Assembly (NCBI GenBank): GCA_001801025.1 | Contig: MGWO01000007.1 | Span: forward strand, 248,001-312,000 | Length of the DNA stretch: 64,000 nt | Reading direction: 5' to 3' | Source: Gallionellales bacterium GWA2_54_124 | GTDB taxonomy: Bacteria; Pseudomonadota; Gammaproteobacteria; Burkholderiales; Gallionellaceae | In this document: positions 48,997 to 58,264 of the stretch, piece by piece | Layout of the letters: the number at the start of each line of letters is the position of its first letter | How positions within the stretch are numbered: the stretch's first letter is position 1 | The notes under the pieces: generated by a model | The model's database searches: none | Told to the model about the DNA's origin: nothing | The model's input: only the letters and a program-made list of their open reading frames with translations | Translations under genes and position numbers: made by a program

Positions 48997-50403
48997 ATGG
49001 TATTTGCGTCCCTGGAATTTTTGACGCTGTTTTTGCCGGTTTTTTTCGCGTTTTATTTCCTCACCCCCTCCCGCTATCGCAACCACACGATGTTGTTTGG
49101 CAGCTGGCTTTTCTACGCCTGGTGGACACCTAAATTTCTGATTCTGATTATATTTCTCACCTTGATCACCTGGCTTGCCGCGATCCTGATCGAAAAATCG
49201 GCTTCGGAGACGTTCAAGACGCGCATTATGGCGGGCGCCATTATCGTCAATCTTGCCAGCCTCGCATGGTACAAATATGCCAATGTCGTTGTGCGCTCCC
49301 TCAATGATCTCTTTGGCGGAGCCGATCGTCCGTTGATCGTCTGGGAGACAGTTTTTCTGCCGATTGCGTTATCTTTTACCGTTCTGCATGCGACGTCCTA
49401 TCTGGTCGACGTGCGCCGCAAAGTGGTTCAGGCGCAATACCGTTTCAGCTTCTTCGCCTCCTATATCGCGATGTTTCCGCATTTGATTGCAGGGCCTATC
49501 GTCCGCTATAAAGTCATCGAAAAGGAATTGCGGGAGCGCTTTTTTTCTGCCGAGGAATTTTCACTCGGCGTGCGCCGTTTCATGATCGGTTTTGCGATGA
49601 AAGTGCTGATCGCCGATCCGCTCTCACCGCTGGTCGATCTCGTCTTTAAACAGTCGGCCCCGACCCTGATTGATGCCTGGATAGGGTGTGGCGCTTACAC
49701 GATACAGCTGTATTTTGATTTTGCCGGTTACAGCCTGATGGCCATTGGTCTTGGCCTGATGCTGGGTTTCAAATTCGAGCCCAATTTCAATAACCCCTAT
49801 CTGTCAGTGTCGATTCAGGATTTCTGGCGGCGCTGGCACATGACACTCTCGTCGTGGCTGCGCGATTATTTGTATATCTCCTTGCTGGGCGGCAATCGCG
49901 GCGGGGAGCGGCGCACCTATATCAATCTGTTGCTGACCATGTCGATCGGCGGACTGTGGCATGGCGGTGAGAGCTGGAACTATCTGATCTGGGGCGTTAT
50001 TCACGGTGTAGCGCTGTGCACGGCGCGCATCTATAACGCACGCGGTTATGCTATGCCCGATTTCTTCTCTCGCCTGTTAACGCTGGTGGTCGTGATGCTG
50101 GCCTGGACGGTGTTTCGCGCAGCGGATTTTTCAGCCGCACAGCACATGTGGGCAGGGCAATTCGGTTTGCATGGCGTAGCAATGGGCGATGCGGTCTCGC
50201 TTGCGTTGCGACCCTCCATTTACGCCTCATTTGTGATCGGCATTCTTTGCATCGTTTATCCCGCGACGCGTTACGCAGGCATTGGATGGGGAATATTCAG
50301 TCATAGTCTCTGGCGTTCAATCTGGCCGGCACTGGCATTTGCCTATGCGCTGATTGTGCTGACCGGACAGCAGTCACCGCCCTTTTTGTATTTTCAGTTC
50401 TGA
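48997..50403 (+). CDS. MBOAT O-acyltransferase, AlgI/WssH family
   Basis: Inner-membrane acyltransferase with about ten helices that transfers acetyl from the cytoplasm to a periplasmic carrier. Catalytic His322 (GGLWHGGESWNY) and His336 (GVIHGVAL) are in place, along with RRWHMTLSSWLRDYLYI. Length 468, typical for AlgI. Placed between AlgF-like and AlgJ-like genes after bcs, hence likely to acetylate cellulose. A DltB-type function is less likely from context. Confidence 0.9.
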   Translation: MVFASLEFLTLFLPVFFAFYFLTPSRYRNHTMLFGSWLFYAWWTPKFLILIIFLTLITWLAAILIEKSASETFKTRIMAGAIIVNLASLAWYKYANVVVRSLNDLFGGADRPLIVWETVFLPIALSFTVLHATSYLVDVRRKVVQAQYRFSFFASYIAMFPHLIAGPIVRYKVIEKELRERFFSAEEFSLGVRRFMIGFAMKVLIADPLSPLVDLVFKQSAPTLIDAWIGCGAYTIQLYFDFAGYSLMAIGLGLMLGFKFEPNFNNPYLSVSIQDFWRRWHMTLSSWLRDYLYISLLGGNRGGERRTYINLLLTMSIGGLWHGGESWNYLIWGVIHGVALCTARIYNARGYAMPDFFSRLLTLVVVMLAWTVFRAADFSAAQHMWAGQFGLHGVAMGDAVSLALRPSIYASFVIGILCIVYPATRYAGIGWGIFSHSLWRSIWPALAFAYALIVLTGQQSPPFLYFQF

Positions 50404-50412
50404 GGCCACGTC

Positions 50413-51531
50413 ATGCTGATTAATCGAAAATATCTGACTCTTCTGCCCGCCGCCGCTTTCGTCTGTCTGCTGATCGCAGGACTTGCCGTATCGGTTGTAT
50501 CCTTAAAGGCGGTACCCGAGGCTGAGTGGGCTGCGCTTAAAGATGCGGATAAAATCCTCTCGGGGGAGTCGACTAAACGCTTCACCAAACTATTGAATCA
50601 GCATTTCGTGCTGGGGCCAACCTTCAGCCAGATTGAGCGCGGCATGCTGTGGAATCTGACAGGCGATCTGGGACCCGGTGTGCGCCCCGGTTGTGCAGAC
50701 TGGCTGTTTCTTACCGACGAACTGGAGCCGCATCGTGACAGCGTCAATGCAGCCCGCTTCAGGGCGACACTGGCGGCAAAGCTCAACAGCCGGCTGGCCG
50801 AGCGCGGAATCAAATTGCTGATGGTGATTGTGCCCGATAAAACCCGTATCGAGAGTTCGCATCTGTGCGGATTGAAGCGGTCAGACCGTTTTGCTGCGCG
50901 CGTTGCGAACTGGCAAGCGGCGTTGGAAGGTCAGGGCGTTGCAGCGCTGGATCTGACTCAAACGCTGGACGAACTGGAAGGTGAGCGCTATTACCACACC
51001 GATACGCACTGGAATGAAGCGGGTGCCAACAGGTCGGCGCGTGTGGTCGCATCCGTCTTGCGCGGGCGGCATTGGGCGGGAGACGCGGGCGGCGAAGCGG
51101 TGGTGCTCAACACGGCACTGACAGCAAGACCCGGGGACTTGGTGCATCTGGCGGGCATCGACGGGCTGCCGGCCTTCTTGAGACCCCGTGTCGAGTTGGC
51201 GCAGGTCACTGTGCTGCCGCCGCTGGCGCAAGGGAGCGATGACTTGTTCGGCGAGGCCTCGGCACCGTCGACGACGCTGATCGGTACGTCTTATTCCAGA
51301 AACAGCAATTTTGTGCCGTTTTTAGAGCGACATCTGGGTGAGGCGGTGGCCAATGAGGCTAAAGATGGCGGTGATTTTGCAGGGGCTGCGATCGCCTATT
51401 TCGGCGGCGTCACTTTTCGATCCTTCGCGCCCCGTGTGGTGGTCTGGGAAGTGCCGGAACGCGTCATCGAGATGCCCGTCAAGGAAGCCGAACGTCAGTG
51501 GCTGGCGAGTCTGCTCAAATCGCGTTTGTAA
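50413..51531 (+). CDS. AlgJ/AlgX/WssI-like SGNH acetyltransferase
   Basis: 372 residues with an N-terminal signal anchor (LLPAAAFVCLLIAGLAVSVV). The SGNH-type catalytic set is Ser293 in GTSYSR plus Asp197 and His199 in YYHTDTHWNEAG. This is the enzyme expected to place acetyl on the glycan hydroxyl in the periplasm. The gene follows the MBOAT gene by nine bases. Its stop is only three bases from the stop of the convergent selO gene, leaving no room for a terminator. Confidence 0.85.
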   Translation: MLINRKYLTLLPAAAFVCLLIAGLAVSVVSLKAVPEAEWAALKDADKILSGESTKRFTKLLNQHFVLGPTFSQIERGMLWNLTGDLGPGVRPGCADWLFLTDELEPHRDSVNAARFRATLAAKLNSRLAERGIKLLMVIVPDKTRIESSHLCGLKRSDRFAARVANWQAALEGQGVAALDLTQTLDELEGERYYHTDTHWNEAGANRSARVVASVLRGRHWAGDAGGEAVVLNTALTARPGDLVHLAGIDGLPAFLRPRVELAQVTVLPPLAQGSDDLFGEASAPSTTLIGTSYSRNSNFVPFLERHLGEAVANEAKDGGDFAGAAIAYFGGVTFRSFAPRVVVWEVPERVIEMPVKEAERQWLASLLKSRL

Positions 51532-51534
51532 CTT

Positions 51535-53091
51535 TCAGGAACTGCAAGAGAGCTGGGAACAGCCGGGCTTGTTGAGCGCCCAGTCGGGTCTTAGCGCGAT
51601 CAGATCCGCATCGATGTTATCGTCATAAGGCCGCTGGGCCGCCTGCATCAATCGTTCGAGGAAGGTCATGTCATTTTGCATTGCCGCCTCGATGGCTTGC
51701 TGGGCGAGGTAGTTGCGTAGAATAAAGCGCGGATTGACAAGGTTCATTCGCCCGCGGCGTGCGGCATCGGATTCCTGTTGCAGGCTAAGGCGTGCAGCAT
51801 AGCGCTGCAGCCAACCCTGAAACAGATGGCTATGATTGCGATAGAGCGCTTCCTGATAAAACGCACTGCGTAACACGGCAAGATCGGGAGCTGCCTGTTC
51901 AATGTTTGCCAGTGCGCGGAAAAATTGGGTCATATCCACTTGGGCCGTTTGCATCAGGTCAAAAATAGTTTCAACCAGTTCTGCATCGGTATCGCACCAG
52001 GCAAGCCAGCCGAATTTTGCGGCGAGCATCGCGGTCATGCTCGTTTGCAAGGTGGCATCAAAATGGTTTAGTCCGCGCTCGAGCACTGAGCGCGAGTCGG
52101 CGAGTGTCGAGAGTGCATCGGCCAGACGTTCGAGATTCCAGCGTGCCACGGTTGGTTGCTGCGACAGGCAATAGCGACGCCATTCGCTGTCCGTGGTGTT
52201 GGGCGTCCAGCCGGGATCGAAGTTGTCGATCCAGCCATAGGGGCCGTAATCAATGGTTAGACCGAGAATGGACATATTGTCGGTGTTCATCACACCGTGC
52301 ACGAAGCCGACTCTCAGCCAATCCACCACCAGCTTTGCCGTTCGCTCACACACTAGCGTAAACCAGTCGGACAAATAGTCGTCCGCTTCTTTGCTGATCT
52401 CTTGAAAGTCGCGGTCGATGGTGAAATCAACCAGCCGTTGGAGTAGCTCGTGCTCGCCGCGCGCTGCCAGTAGCTCGAAATTTCCGAAGCGAATAAAAGA
52501 GGGCGCGATCCGGCAGACAATGGCGCCGGGTTCATCATTCGGGTGCCCGTCGTAGAACATATCCCGCATTACCGAGTCGCCCGTACCGATCAGACTCAGT
52601 GCGCGTGTCGTGGGGATGCCCAGATGGTGCATGGCTTCGCTGCACAAAAATTCACGCAGTGACGAGCGCAGCACGGCACGTCCGTCGGCGCGACGCGAAT
52701 ACGGCGTCATGCCGGCACCCTTGAGCTGGAGCTCCCATCGCTCACCTTGCCGGTTGATTACTTCCCCCAGCGAAATCGCACGTCCATCCCCTAATTGTCC
52801 TGCCCAATGGCCGAACTGGTGTCCGCCGTAGCAGGCGGCGTAAGGGCGCATTCCGGGTAATAACTGATTGCCGCTAAAGGCCTGCAGAAATGCTGCCGAA
52901 TGCACCTCCTCATGGCTGAGATTCAGCAGGCTGGCCATCGCGCTTGAATAAGCCAGCAAAACAGGCCGGGCTACCGGTGTCGGATCGACCGATGCCCAGC
53001 AGACGTCTGGCGTCTGGCGGGAGTGCAGTGAGCCGCTTTGATCGCCCGGCAATTCGTTGACGAAGCGGTTATCGAAGGTAAATTTGATCAT
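51535..53091 (-). CDS. selO: Protein adenylyltransferase SelO
   Basis: Pseudokinase-fold enzyme that AMPylates proteins in redox homeostasis. 518 residues with family hallmarks ACYGGHQFGHWAGQLGDGRAISLGE, LQLKGAGMTPYSRRADGRAVLRSS and VHGVMNTDNMSILGLTIDYGPYG. It ends in a Cys-containing SCSS tail; in known SelO a C-terminal Cys is redox-active (Sec in some). Convergent with the acetylation genes. Confidence 0.95.
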   Translation of the reverse strand: MIKFTFDNRFVNELPGDQSGSLHSRQTPDVCWASVDPTPVARPVLLAYSSAMASLLNLSHEEVHSAAFLQAFSGNQLLPGMRPYAACYGGHQFGHWAGQLGDGRAISLGEVINRQGERWELQLKGAGMTPYSRRADGRAVLRSSLREFLCSEAMHHLGIPTTRALSLIGTGDSVMRDMFYDGHPNDEPGAIVCRIAPSFIRFGNFELLAARGEHELLQRLVDFTIDRDFQEISKEADDYLSDWFTLVCERTAKLVVDWLRVGFVHGVMNTDNMSILGLTIDYGPYGWIDNFDPGWTPNTTDSEWRRYCLSQQPTVARWNLERLADALSTLADSRSVLERGLNHFDATLQTSMTAMLAAKFGWLAWCDTDAELVETIFDLMQTAQVDMTQFFRALANIEQAAPDLAVLRSAFYQEALYRNHSHLFQGWLQRYAARLSLQQESDAARRGRMNLVNPRFILRNYLAQQAIEAAMQNDMTFLERLMQAAQRPYDDNIDADLIALRPDWALNKPGCSQLSCSS

Positions 53092-53218
53092 GCGACGGAG
53101 TCTTGTACGGTAATACCGCTATTTTACCTGACAAATTTAGTCGGATAAAGTTAGCCGAAAATAAAGGCGACGTGCCACTGGCTGATCAGGTTCAAAGAGG
53201 CCGCCGCCGCGATCAGCG

Positions 53219-53224
53219 TATAAT
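53219..53224 (+). promoter_or_regulatory. Candidate -10 box for ssb
   Basis: TATAAT in the 247-base gap between selO and ssb, 115 bases before the ATG; no clear -35. The rest of the gap shows nothing else recognisable. Confidence 0.35.
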
Positions 53225-53338
53225 TTCGCCTGATGTTATTTGATCAGATGGTTTAAAATCAAAAGCGGATGAATTTTTAACTTATGATCGATGGGCTGGC
53301 GACAGGCGGGTCCATTGCGTGAATACAGGGAGTAGGAC

Positions 53339-53821
53339 ATGTCGGTAAATAAAGTGATTTTGATCGGCCGTTTGGGCAAAGACCCTGAAACGCGCTATAT
53401 GCCTAACGGGGAAGCGGTCACCAATGCGACGCTGGCAACTTCTGAAAACTGGAAGGATAAGAGCGGCGTCAAGCAGGAAAAGACCGAATGGCATAACCTG
53501 ACCTTCTATCGTCGTCTGGCGGAAGTCGCTGGCGAATACCTGAAAAAAGGCTCGATGATCTATGTCGAAGGTAAGTTGCAGACGCGCAAGTGGCAGGACA
53601 AGGAAGGCAAAGATCGTTATACCACGGAAATTCTGGTGAACGAGATGACTATGCTGGGCGGAAAATCAACCGGTGGCAGTTTTGAAGTGATGGACGATCA
53701 GCCGTCCCAGTCGTCTCAGTCTGCGCGTTCTCAAGCGCCCTCGGCACCGAGATCAGCACCTGCGCCCGCTGCAAGTCAGGCACGCAATTTTGATAACTTC
53801 GACGACGATATCCCGTTTTAG
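53339..53821 (+). CDS. ssb: Single-stranded DNA-binding protein
   Basis: 160 residues. OB fold starting [24 protein letters not shown], Ser/Pro/Ala/Gln-rich linker, and the protein-interaction tip DDDIPF at the extreme C-terminus. Binds ssDNA in replication and repair. GGGAGTAGGAC ribosome region. Followed by a terminator, so monocistronic. Confidence 0.98.
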   Translation: MSVNKVILIGRLGKDPETRYMPNGEAVTNATLATSENWKDKSGVKQEKTEWHNLTFYRRLAEVAGEYLKKGSMIYVEGKLQTRKWQDKEGKDRYTTEILVNEMTMLGGKSTGGSFEVMDDQPSQSSQSARSQAPSAPRSAPAPAASQARNFDNFDDDIPF

Positions 53822-53848
53822 AGTATACCTCTGGTAGTAATGTAAACT

Positions 53849-53886
53849 AAACCCTCTGTGTCTTTTGATATAGAGGGTTTTTCTTT
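53849..53886 (+). terminator. ssb terminator
   Basis: AAACCCTCT / AGAGGGTTT stem with a 14-base loop and a T-run after it. Confidence 0.85.
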
Positions 53887-53936
53887 ATTGACACTTTCGC
53901 AGGGGGGGGTAAGGCCGTACTTAACCTAAGAATCGT

Positions 53937-54024
53937 CAAAGTGACTTTGCGCAGCCGCATGCAGTTGCATGCCAGATGATTTAATGCTTTAATCAGCCAA
54001 TCAATTTAATAATTGTTTAATAAT
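53937..54024. promoter_or_regulatory. Operator-like repeats upstream of arsR
   Basis: Three elements in the gap: dyad CAAAGT-G-ACTTTG (53937-53949), dyad GCATGCA-GT-TGCATGC (53957-53972) and a tandem direct repeat TTTAATAAT at 54006 and 54016 spaced ten bases. The last, AT-rich and adjacent to the start codon, is the best ArsR operator candidate. Confidence 0.5.
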
Positions 54025-54032
54025 CAAAATAT

Positions 54033-54356
54033 ATGATGGAATCCACACAGGTAGTTAAGGCTTTGGCAGCGCTTGCGCAATCCACACGTCTGGGAGTTTA
54101 CCGGCTGTTAGTTGCCGCCGGCCCTGAAGGGATGGCGGCGGGATCGATCGCTGAAAAGCTCAATGCCTCTGCGGCCACGATGTCATTTCATTTTAAAACA
54201 CTGAGTCATGCGGGGTTGATCGAGAGTCGGCAGGATGGTCGTTTTGTTTATTACTCGGCAAATTTCGAGGTCATGAATGGCATGGTGGTTTACCTGACTG
54301 AGAACTGCTGCGGAGGCGATCCGGCGGCCTGTAAGGTGCCTGACACAATTTGTTGA
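54033..54356 (+). CDS. arsR: Arsenic-responsive repressor ArsR
   Basis: 107-residue winged-helix repressor. The HTH covers about 36-65 (IAEKLNASAATMSFHFKTLSHAGLI). It lacks the classical ELCVCDL site. Cysteines are clustered at 92, 93 and 100 with one more at 107, like the C-terminal As(III) site of Acidithiobacillus ferrooxidans ArsR. On arsenite binding it should release the operator and induce the operon. No clear ribosome site; the message may be near-leaderless. Confidence 0.92.
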   Translation: MMESTQVVKALAALAQSTRLGVYRLLVAAGPEGMAAGSIAEKLNASAATMSFHFKTLSHAGLIESRQDGRFVYYSANFEVMNGMVVYLTENCCGGDPAACKVPDTIC

Positions 54357-54374
54357 TAATTTAGGAGTTACAAA

Positions 54375-54872
54375 ATGAGCGAGAAGCAATACAACGTATT
54401 GATTTTGTGTACGGGCAATTCCGCACGCAGTATCTTGGGTGAGGTGTTATTCAACACGCTGGGTCGGGGCAAGTTTAAGGCCTACAGTGCGGGCAGCAGA
54501 CCTGCGGGCAAAGTCAATCCGGGCGCGCTGGAATGGCTGAATGCCAATGGCCACAGCACCGAAGGGCTGCGCAGCAAGAGCTGGGATGAATTTGCCGCCC
54601 CCGGCGCGCCTGAATTCGATTTTATTTTTACCGTTTGCGACAACGCAGCGGGTGAAGCTTGTCCGCTCTGGTTGGGCAAACCTGCGACGGCACACTGGGG
54701 TATTCCTGACCCGGCCCATATCGAAGGTGATCAGGCACGTCGTGCTGCATTCAATAAAGCCGCTGAGCAGTTGGCTCGACGTATTCAGTTATTCATGGCC
54801 TTGCCATTCGAAAAACTGGACAAAATGGTATTGAAAGAAAAGTTGTCTGAGATCGGTCGTATCCAAGACTAA
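54375..54872 (+). CDS. arsC: Arsenate reductase, LMW-phosphatase type
   Basis: 165 residues. Phosphatase-like loop CTGNSARS with Cys12 and Arg18; further cysteines at 88 and 96 can relay the disulfide to thioredoxin or a glutaredoxin. Reduces arsenate to arsenite for the downstream efflux system. GGAG site before the ATG. Second gene of the ars operon. Confidence 0.92.
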   Translation: MSEKQYNVLILCTGNSARSILGEVLFNTLGRGKFKAYSAGSRPAGKVNPGALEWLNANGHSTEGLRSKSWDEFAAPGAPEFDFIFTVCDNAAGEACPLWLGKPATAHWGIPDPAHIEGDQARRAAFNKAAEQLARRIQLFMALPFEKLDKMVLKEKLSEIGRIQD

Positions 54873-54883
54873 AGGAGTAGGGT

Positions 54884-55246
54884 GTGAAAAAGCTACAGAT
54901 ATTTGATCCCGCATTGTGTTGCAGTACCGGCGTGTGCGGAACGGAGATTGATCAGTCCTTGGTCAATTTCAGCGCTGACGTGGATTGGTTGAAACATTCG
55001 GGTGGTCAGATCGAGCGTTTTAATCTGGCACAGCAACCGATGGATTTTGTTAATAACGCGGTTGCCAAAGCTTTTCTGGAAAGATCAGGCGTTTTGCCGC
55101 TGATAGTGGTCGATGGTGAGATTGTGCTGGCGGGACGCTATCCGACCCGGGATGAACTGGCGCGCTTTGCCGGTCTTTCCAGCGCCTCCGCTGATACGAC
55201 TATCTTCGACGTGAAAGCCTGCTGCTCCGGCAGCAAGTGCTGCTAA
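54884..55246 (+). CDS. arsD: Arsenic metallochaperone ArsD
   Basis: 120 residues. Cys12, Cys13 and Cys18 form the essential As(III) site that hands metalloid to ArsA. The C-terminal vicinal pairs Cys113-114 and Cys119-120 match plasmid R773 ArsD. GTG start with AAAGGAG upstream. Sits between arsC and arsA. Confidence 0.94.
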   Translation: MKKLQIFDPALCCSTGVCGTEIDQSLVNFSADVDWLKHSGGQIERFNLAQQPMDFVNNAVAKAFLERSGVLPLIVVDGEIVLAGRYPTRDELARFAGLSSASADTTIFDVKACCSGSKCC

Positions 55247-55266
55247 TAAACTGCAGGGTCGATGTC

Positions 55267-57015
55267 ATGAAAATGCTGCAAAATTTACCGCGCTTTCTGT
55301 TTTTTACCGGCAAAGGCGGTGTCGGTAAAACGTCTCTTGCGTGCGCCACGGCCGTTCGTTTGGCCGATGAAGGCCGGCGGGTGTTGCTGGTGAGCACCGA
55401 TCCTGCTTCGAACGTAGGGCAGGTGTTCGGTGTCACGATTGGCAACAGCATCACCCCTATTACTGTGGTGCCCAATTTGTCTGCGTTGGAAATTGACCCG
55501 CAGGCTGCTGCCCAGGCTTATCGCGACCGCATCGTAGGTCCTGTTCGTGGCGTATTGCCGGAGGCGGTCGTCAGGGGAATAGAAGAGCAGTTGTCTGGCG
55601 CCTGCACCACTGAAATTGCGGCGTTCGATGAATTCACCGCTTTGCTAACCGATACCGTCTTGACGGAAAGTTACAACCACATCATTTTCGATACGGCACC
55701 GACAGGGCACACGATTCGTTTGCTGCAACTGCCGGGTGCCTGGACGGGTTTTCTGGATACTGGCAAAGGTGATGCGTCTTGTCTCGGCCCGCTGGCAGGA
55801 CTGGAGAAACAGCGTCAGCGCTACAGCGATGCCGTTGCCGTGTTGTCGGATGCTCGCCGCACACGGCTGATTCTGGTTGCGCGAGCACAGCGCTCGACCT
55901 TGCAGGAGGCCGGACGCACCCGCGAAGAATTGGCACATATCGGTTTTTCCGACCCGTATCTGGCCGTAAATGGTTGCATGCCCGAAAGTGAAACTAGCGA
56001 TCCGGTGGCATTGGCCATTTTCAGGCGCGAACGGAATGCACTCGATACCATGCCTGAAGTGTTACGCAATTTAACAACCGACATGCGTAGCTTGTTGCCT
56101 TTTAATTTGGTAGGGGTGGATGCTTTGCGTGCCTTGCTGAGCGACAGTCCGGTCAGTTCACCCGCGGCCCTTATGCATCGCGATGTCGAACTCCCCAATC
56201 TGGCCGGTTTGATCGATGAGTTTGAAAAAAAAGGACATGGCTTAATCATGCTGATGGGTAAAGGTGGCGTGGGTAAGACCACCTTGGCTGCTGCAATTGC
56301 AGTTGAACTGGCTGCGCGCGGGCATACGGTCAATCTTACGACCTCCGATCCTGCCGCGCATCTTGCCGATACCTTGCATGGCGAAATGGCAAATTTGAGC
56401 GTGAGCCGTATCGATCCACGTCTTGAGACTGAGCGCTATCGCCAGAATGTGCTGGCAAGCAAGGGCAAGGAGCTGGATGCGCAAGGTCGTGCGTTGCTGG
56501 AAGAGGATTTACGCTCACCCTGTACTGAAGAAATTGCCGTTTTTCAGGCGTTTTCCCGCGCCATTCGAGAAGCGAATCATGCCTTCGTGGTGATGGATAC
56601 CGCACCGACCGGGCACACCTTGCTGTTGCTGGATGCGACCGGTGCTTACCACCGCGAAGTCGCACGCAACATGAAGGAAAATAGTCACTTCACCACACCG
56701 ATGATGCAACTTCAGAATCAAGAACACACACGCATACTGATTGTGACCTTGGCTGAAACGACACCGGTGCTGGAAGCGGCGAGCTTGCAGCAGGACTTGC
56801 GGCGTGCCGGTATTGAGCCTTGGGCATGGATCGTTAATCAAAGCCTAGCCGCCGCCCATCCTGCTTCACCATTGCTGGCGCTGCGGGCTGAACATGAATG
56901 GGCGCAACTGGAGGCCGTACAACAACAGCATTCCAAGCGGATTGCGGTTGTGCCGGTTCAGGCTGAGGAGCCGGTCGGGATTGCCGCGCTGCGAGCGTTG
57001 GTCAAACCGACATAA
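55267..57015 (+). CDS. arsA: Arsenite-transporting ATPase ArsA
   Basis: 582 residues with duplicated ATPase halves: P-loops GKGGVGKT at 15-22 and 331-338. Metalloid cysteines are at 113 and 172 (same numbers as E. coli R773) and 419 (422 in R773). Energises the arsenite efflux pump. The ATG at 55267 is preferred over an upstream non-ATG extension that overlaps the arsD 3' end. Confidence 0.96.
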   Translation: MKMLQNLPRFLFFTGKGGVGKTSLACATAVRLADEGRRVLLVSTDPASNVGQVFGVTIGNSITPITVVPNLSALEIDPQAAAQAYRDRIVGPVRGVLPEAVVRGIEEQLSGACTTEIAAFDEFTALLTDTVLTESYNHIIFDTAPTGHTIRLLQLPGAWTGFLDTGKGDASCLGPLAGLEKQRQRYSDAVAVLSDARRTRLILVARAQRSTLQEAGRTREELAHIGFSDPYLAVNGCMPESETSDPVALAIFRRERNALDTMPEVLRNLTTDMRSLLPFNLVGVDALRALLSDSPVSSPAALMHRDVELPNLAGLIDEFEKKGHGLIMLMGKGGVGKTTLAAAIAVELAARGHTVNLTTSDPAAHLADTLHGEMANLSVSRIDPRLETERYRQNVLASKGKELDAQGRALLEEDLRSPCTEEIAVFQAFSRAIREANHAFVVMDTAPTGHTLLLLDATGAYHREVARNMKENSHFTTPMMQLQNQEHTRILIVTLAETTPVLEAASLQQDLRRAGIEPWAWIVNQSLAAAHPASPLLALRAEHEWAQLEAVQQQHSKRIAVVPVQAEEPVGIAALRALVKPT

Positions 57016-57031
57016 ACATTAGGATTAAATC

Positions 57032-58063
57032 ATGAGCAACTTTGAACGCTATCTGACGCTGTGGGTTTTTCTGTGCATCATCGCAGGCGTCGTGCTGGGA
57101 CAGTTCTTTCCTGCGCCGTTCCACTGGTTGGGTACGCTGGAGATCGCCCGGGTTAACATTCCTGTCGGTCTGCTGATTTGGGTCATGATTATTCCCATGC
57201 TGCTGCGCATTGATTTTGGCGCGCTCCATGAGGTCGGCAAACATTGGCGCGGCATCGGCGTAACGCTCTTTATCAACTGGGCTGTGAAGCCCTTTTCGAT
57301 GGCGCTACTAGGCTGGATATTCATCAGGCACCTGTTCGCGCCGTATCTGCCCGCAGCGCAATTGGACAGTTATGTGGCGGGTCTGATTTTGCTGGCGGCA
57401 GCCCCCTGCACCGCGATGGTGTTTGTCTGGAGCCGTCTGGTTAACGGTGAGCCGCTGTTCACCTTGAGTCAGGTCGCCCTGAACGATGCCATCATGGTGT
57501 TCGCCTTCGCGCCGCTGGTCGCCTTGTTGCTGGGGCTTTCCGCCATCGTGGTACCGTGGGATACGCTGCTAGTGTCGGTGGTGCTGTACATCGTAATACC
57601 GGTTATTCTCTCGCAACTATTGCGCCGGGCACTGCTTCACAACGGGCAGGCCGCTTTTGATCAGACGCTACAAAAAATTGGCCCGTGGTCAATCTCCGCG
57701 CTGCTGCTGACCTTAGTGCTGTTGTTCGCTTTTCAGGGCAGAGCGATTGTCGAACAACCGCTTATTATTGCCATGCTTGCCGTGCCAATTACGATTCAGG
57801 TTTATTTCAACTCGGCTCTGGCCTATTGGCTGAATCGCCGTGTGGGTGAGGCACATTGTGTGGCCGGTCCTTCAGCGTTGATCGGCGCATCAAATTTCTT
57901 TGAGTTGGCAGTGGCTGCAGCAATCAGCTTGTTCGGTTTCGAATCCGGTGCCGCCTTGGCAACGGTCGTCGGCGTATTGATTGAAGTGCCTGTGATGTTG
58001 AGCGTGGTCTACCTCGTAAAACGCAGTAAGAGTTGGTACGAGAACAAGGACGCTGCGTTCTGA
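57032..58063 (+). CDS. acr3: Arsenite efflux pump, ACR3 family
   Basis: 343 residues and about ten membrane helices. The conserved Cys126 in LAAAPCTAMVFVWSRL and the C-terminal FFELAVAAAISLFGF with Glu identify the ACR3 family rather than ArsB. Expels arsenite from the cytoplasm, here likely coupled to ArsA. Last recognised gene of the ars operon. Confidence 0.95.
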   Translation: MSNFERYLTLWVFLCIIAGVVLGQFFPAPFHWLGTLEIARVNIPVGLLIWVMIIPMLLRIDFGALHEVGKHWRGIGVTLFINWAVKPFSMALLGWIFIRHLFAPYLPAAQLDSYVAGLILLAAAPCTAMVFVWSRLVNGEPLFTLSQVALNDAIMVFAFAPLVALLLGLSAIVVPWDTLLVSVVLYIVIPVILSQLLRRALLHNGQAAFDQTLQKIGPWSISALLLTLVLLFAFQGRAIVEQPLIIAMLAVPITIQVYFNSALAYWLNRRVGEAHCVAGPSALIGASNFFELAVAAAISLFGFESGAALATVVGVLIEVPVMLSVVYLVKRSKSWYENKDAAF

Positions 58064-58116
58064 TATACCGAACCTCTGTATCCCCGCGCTTGGCGTGCTT
58101 ACAAGGAGGGTATGCA

Positions 58117-58185
58117 ATGCACAGGCCTGCACGGGCTTGGGAAGTCTGCTTCGTCCGGCTGCTAAAAATCGCCTTGCTGTTGTGA
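58117..58185 (+). CDS. Candidate 22-residue small protein after acr3
   Basis: ATG preceded by a very strong AAGGAGG site at 7-base spacing. Encodes a short cationic peptide with one Cys and a hydrophobic end (VRLLKIALLL). Only the ribosome site supports it; there is no homology knowledge. The remainder of the 200-base gap to oxyR is unremarkable. Confidence 0.3.
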   Translation: MHRPARAWEVCFVRLLKIALLL

Positions 58186-58264
58186 TGTGCTTTTTTTGCA
58201 GACCCCCGACCAAATATTGCGGAACGCATGTCCGGAAAAAAGAGCAAAAGATATGAGTCAGCCG

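Noticed and set aside
53901..53908. G8 run between ssb and arsR as a phase-variable promoter element
   Set aside because: It lies just after the ssb terminator and over 120 bases from arsR, not in promoter spacing.
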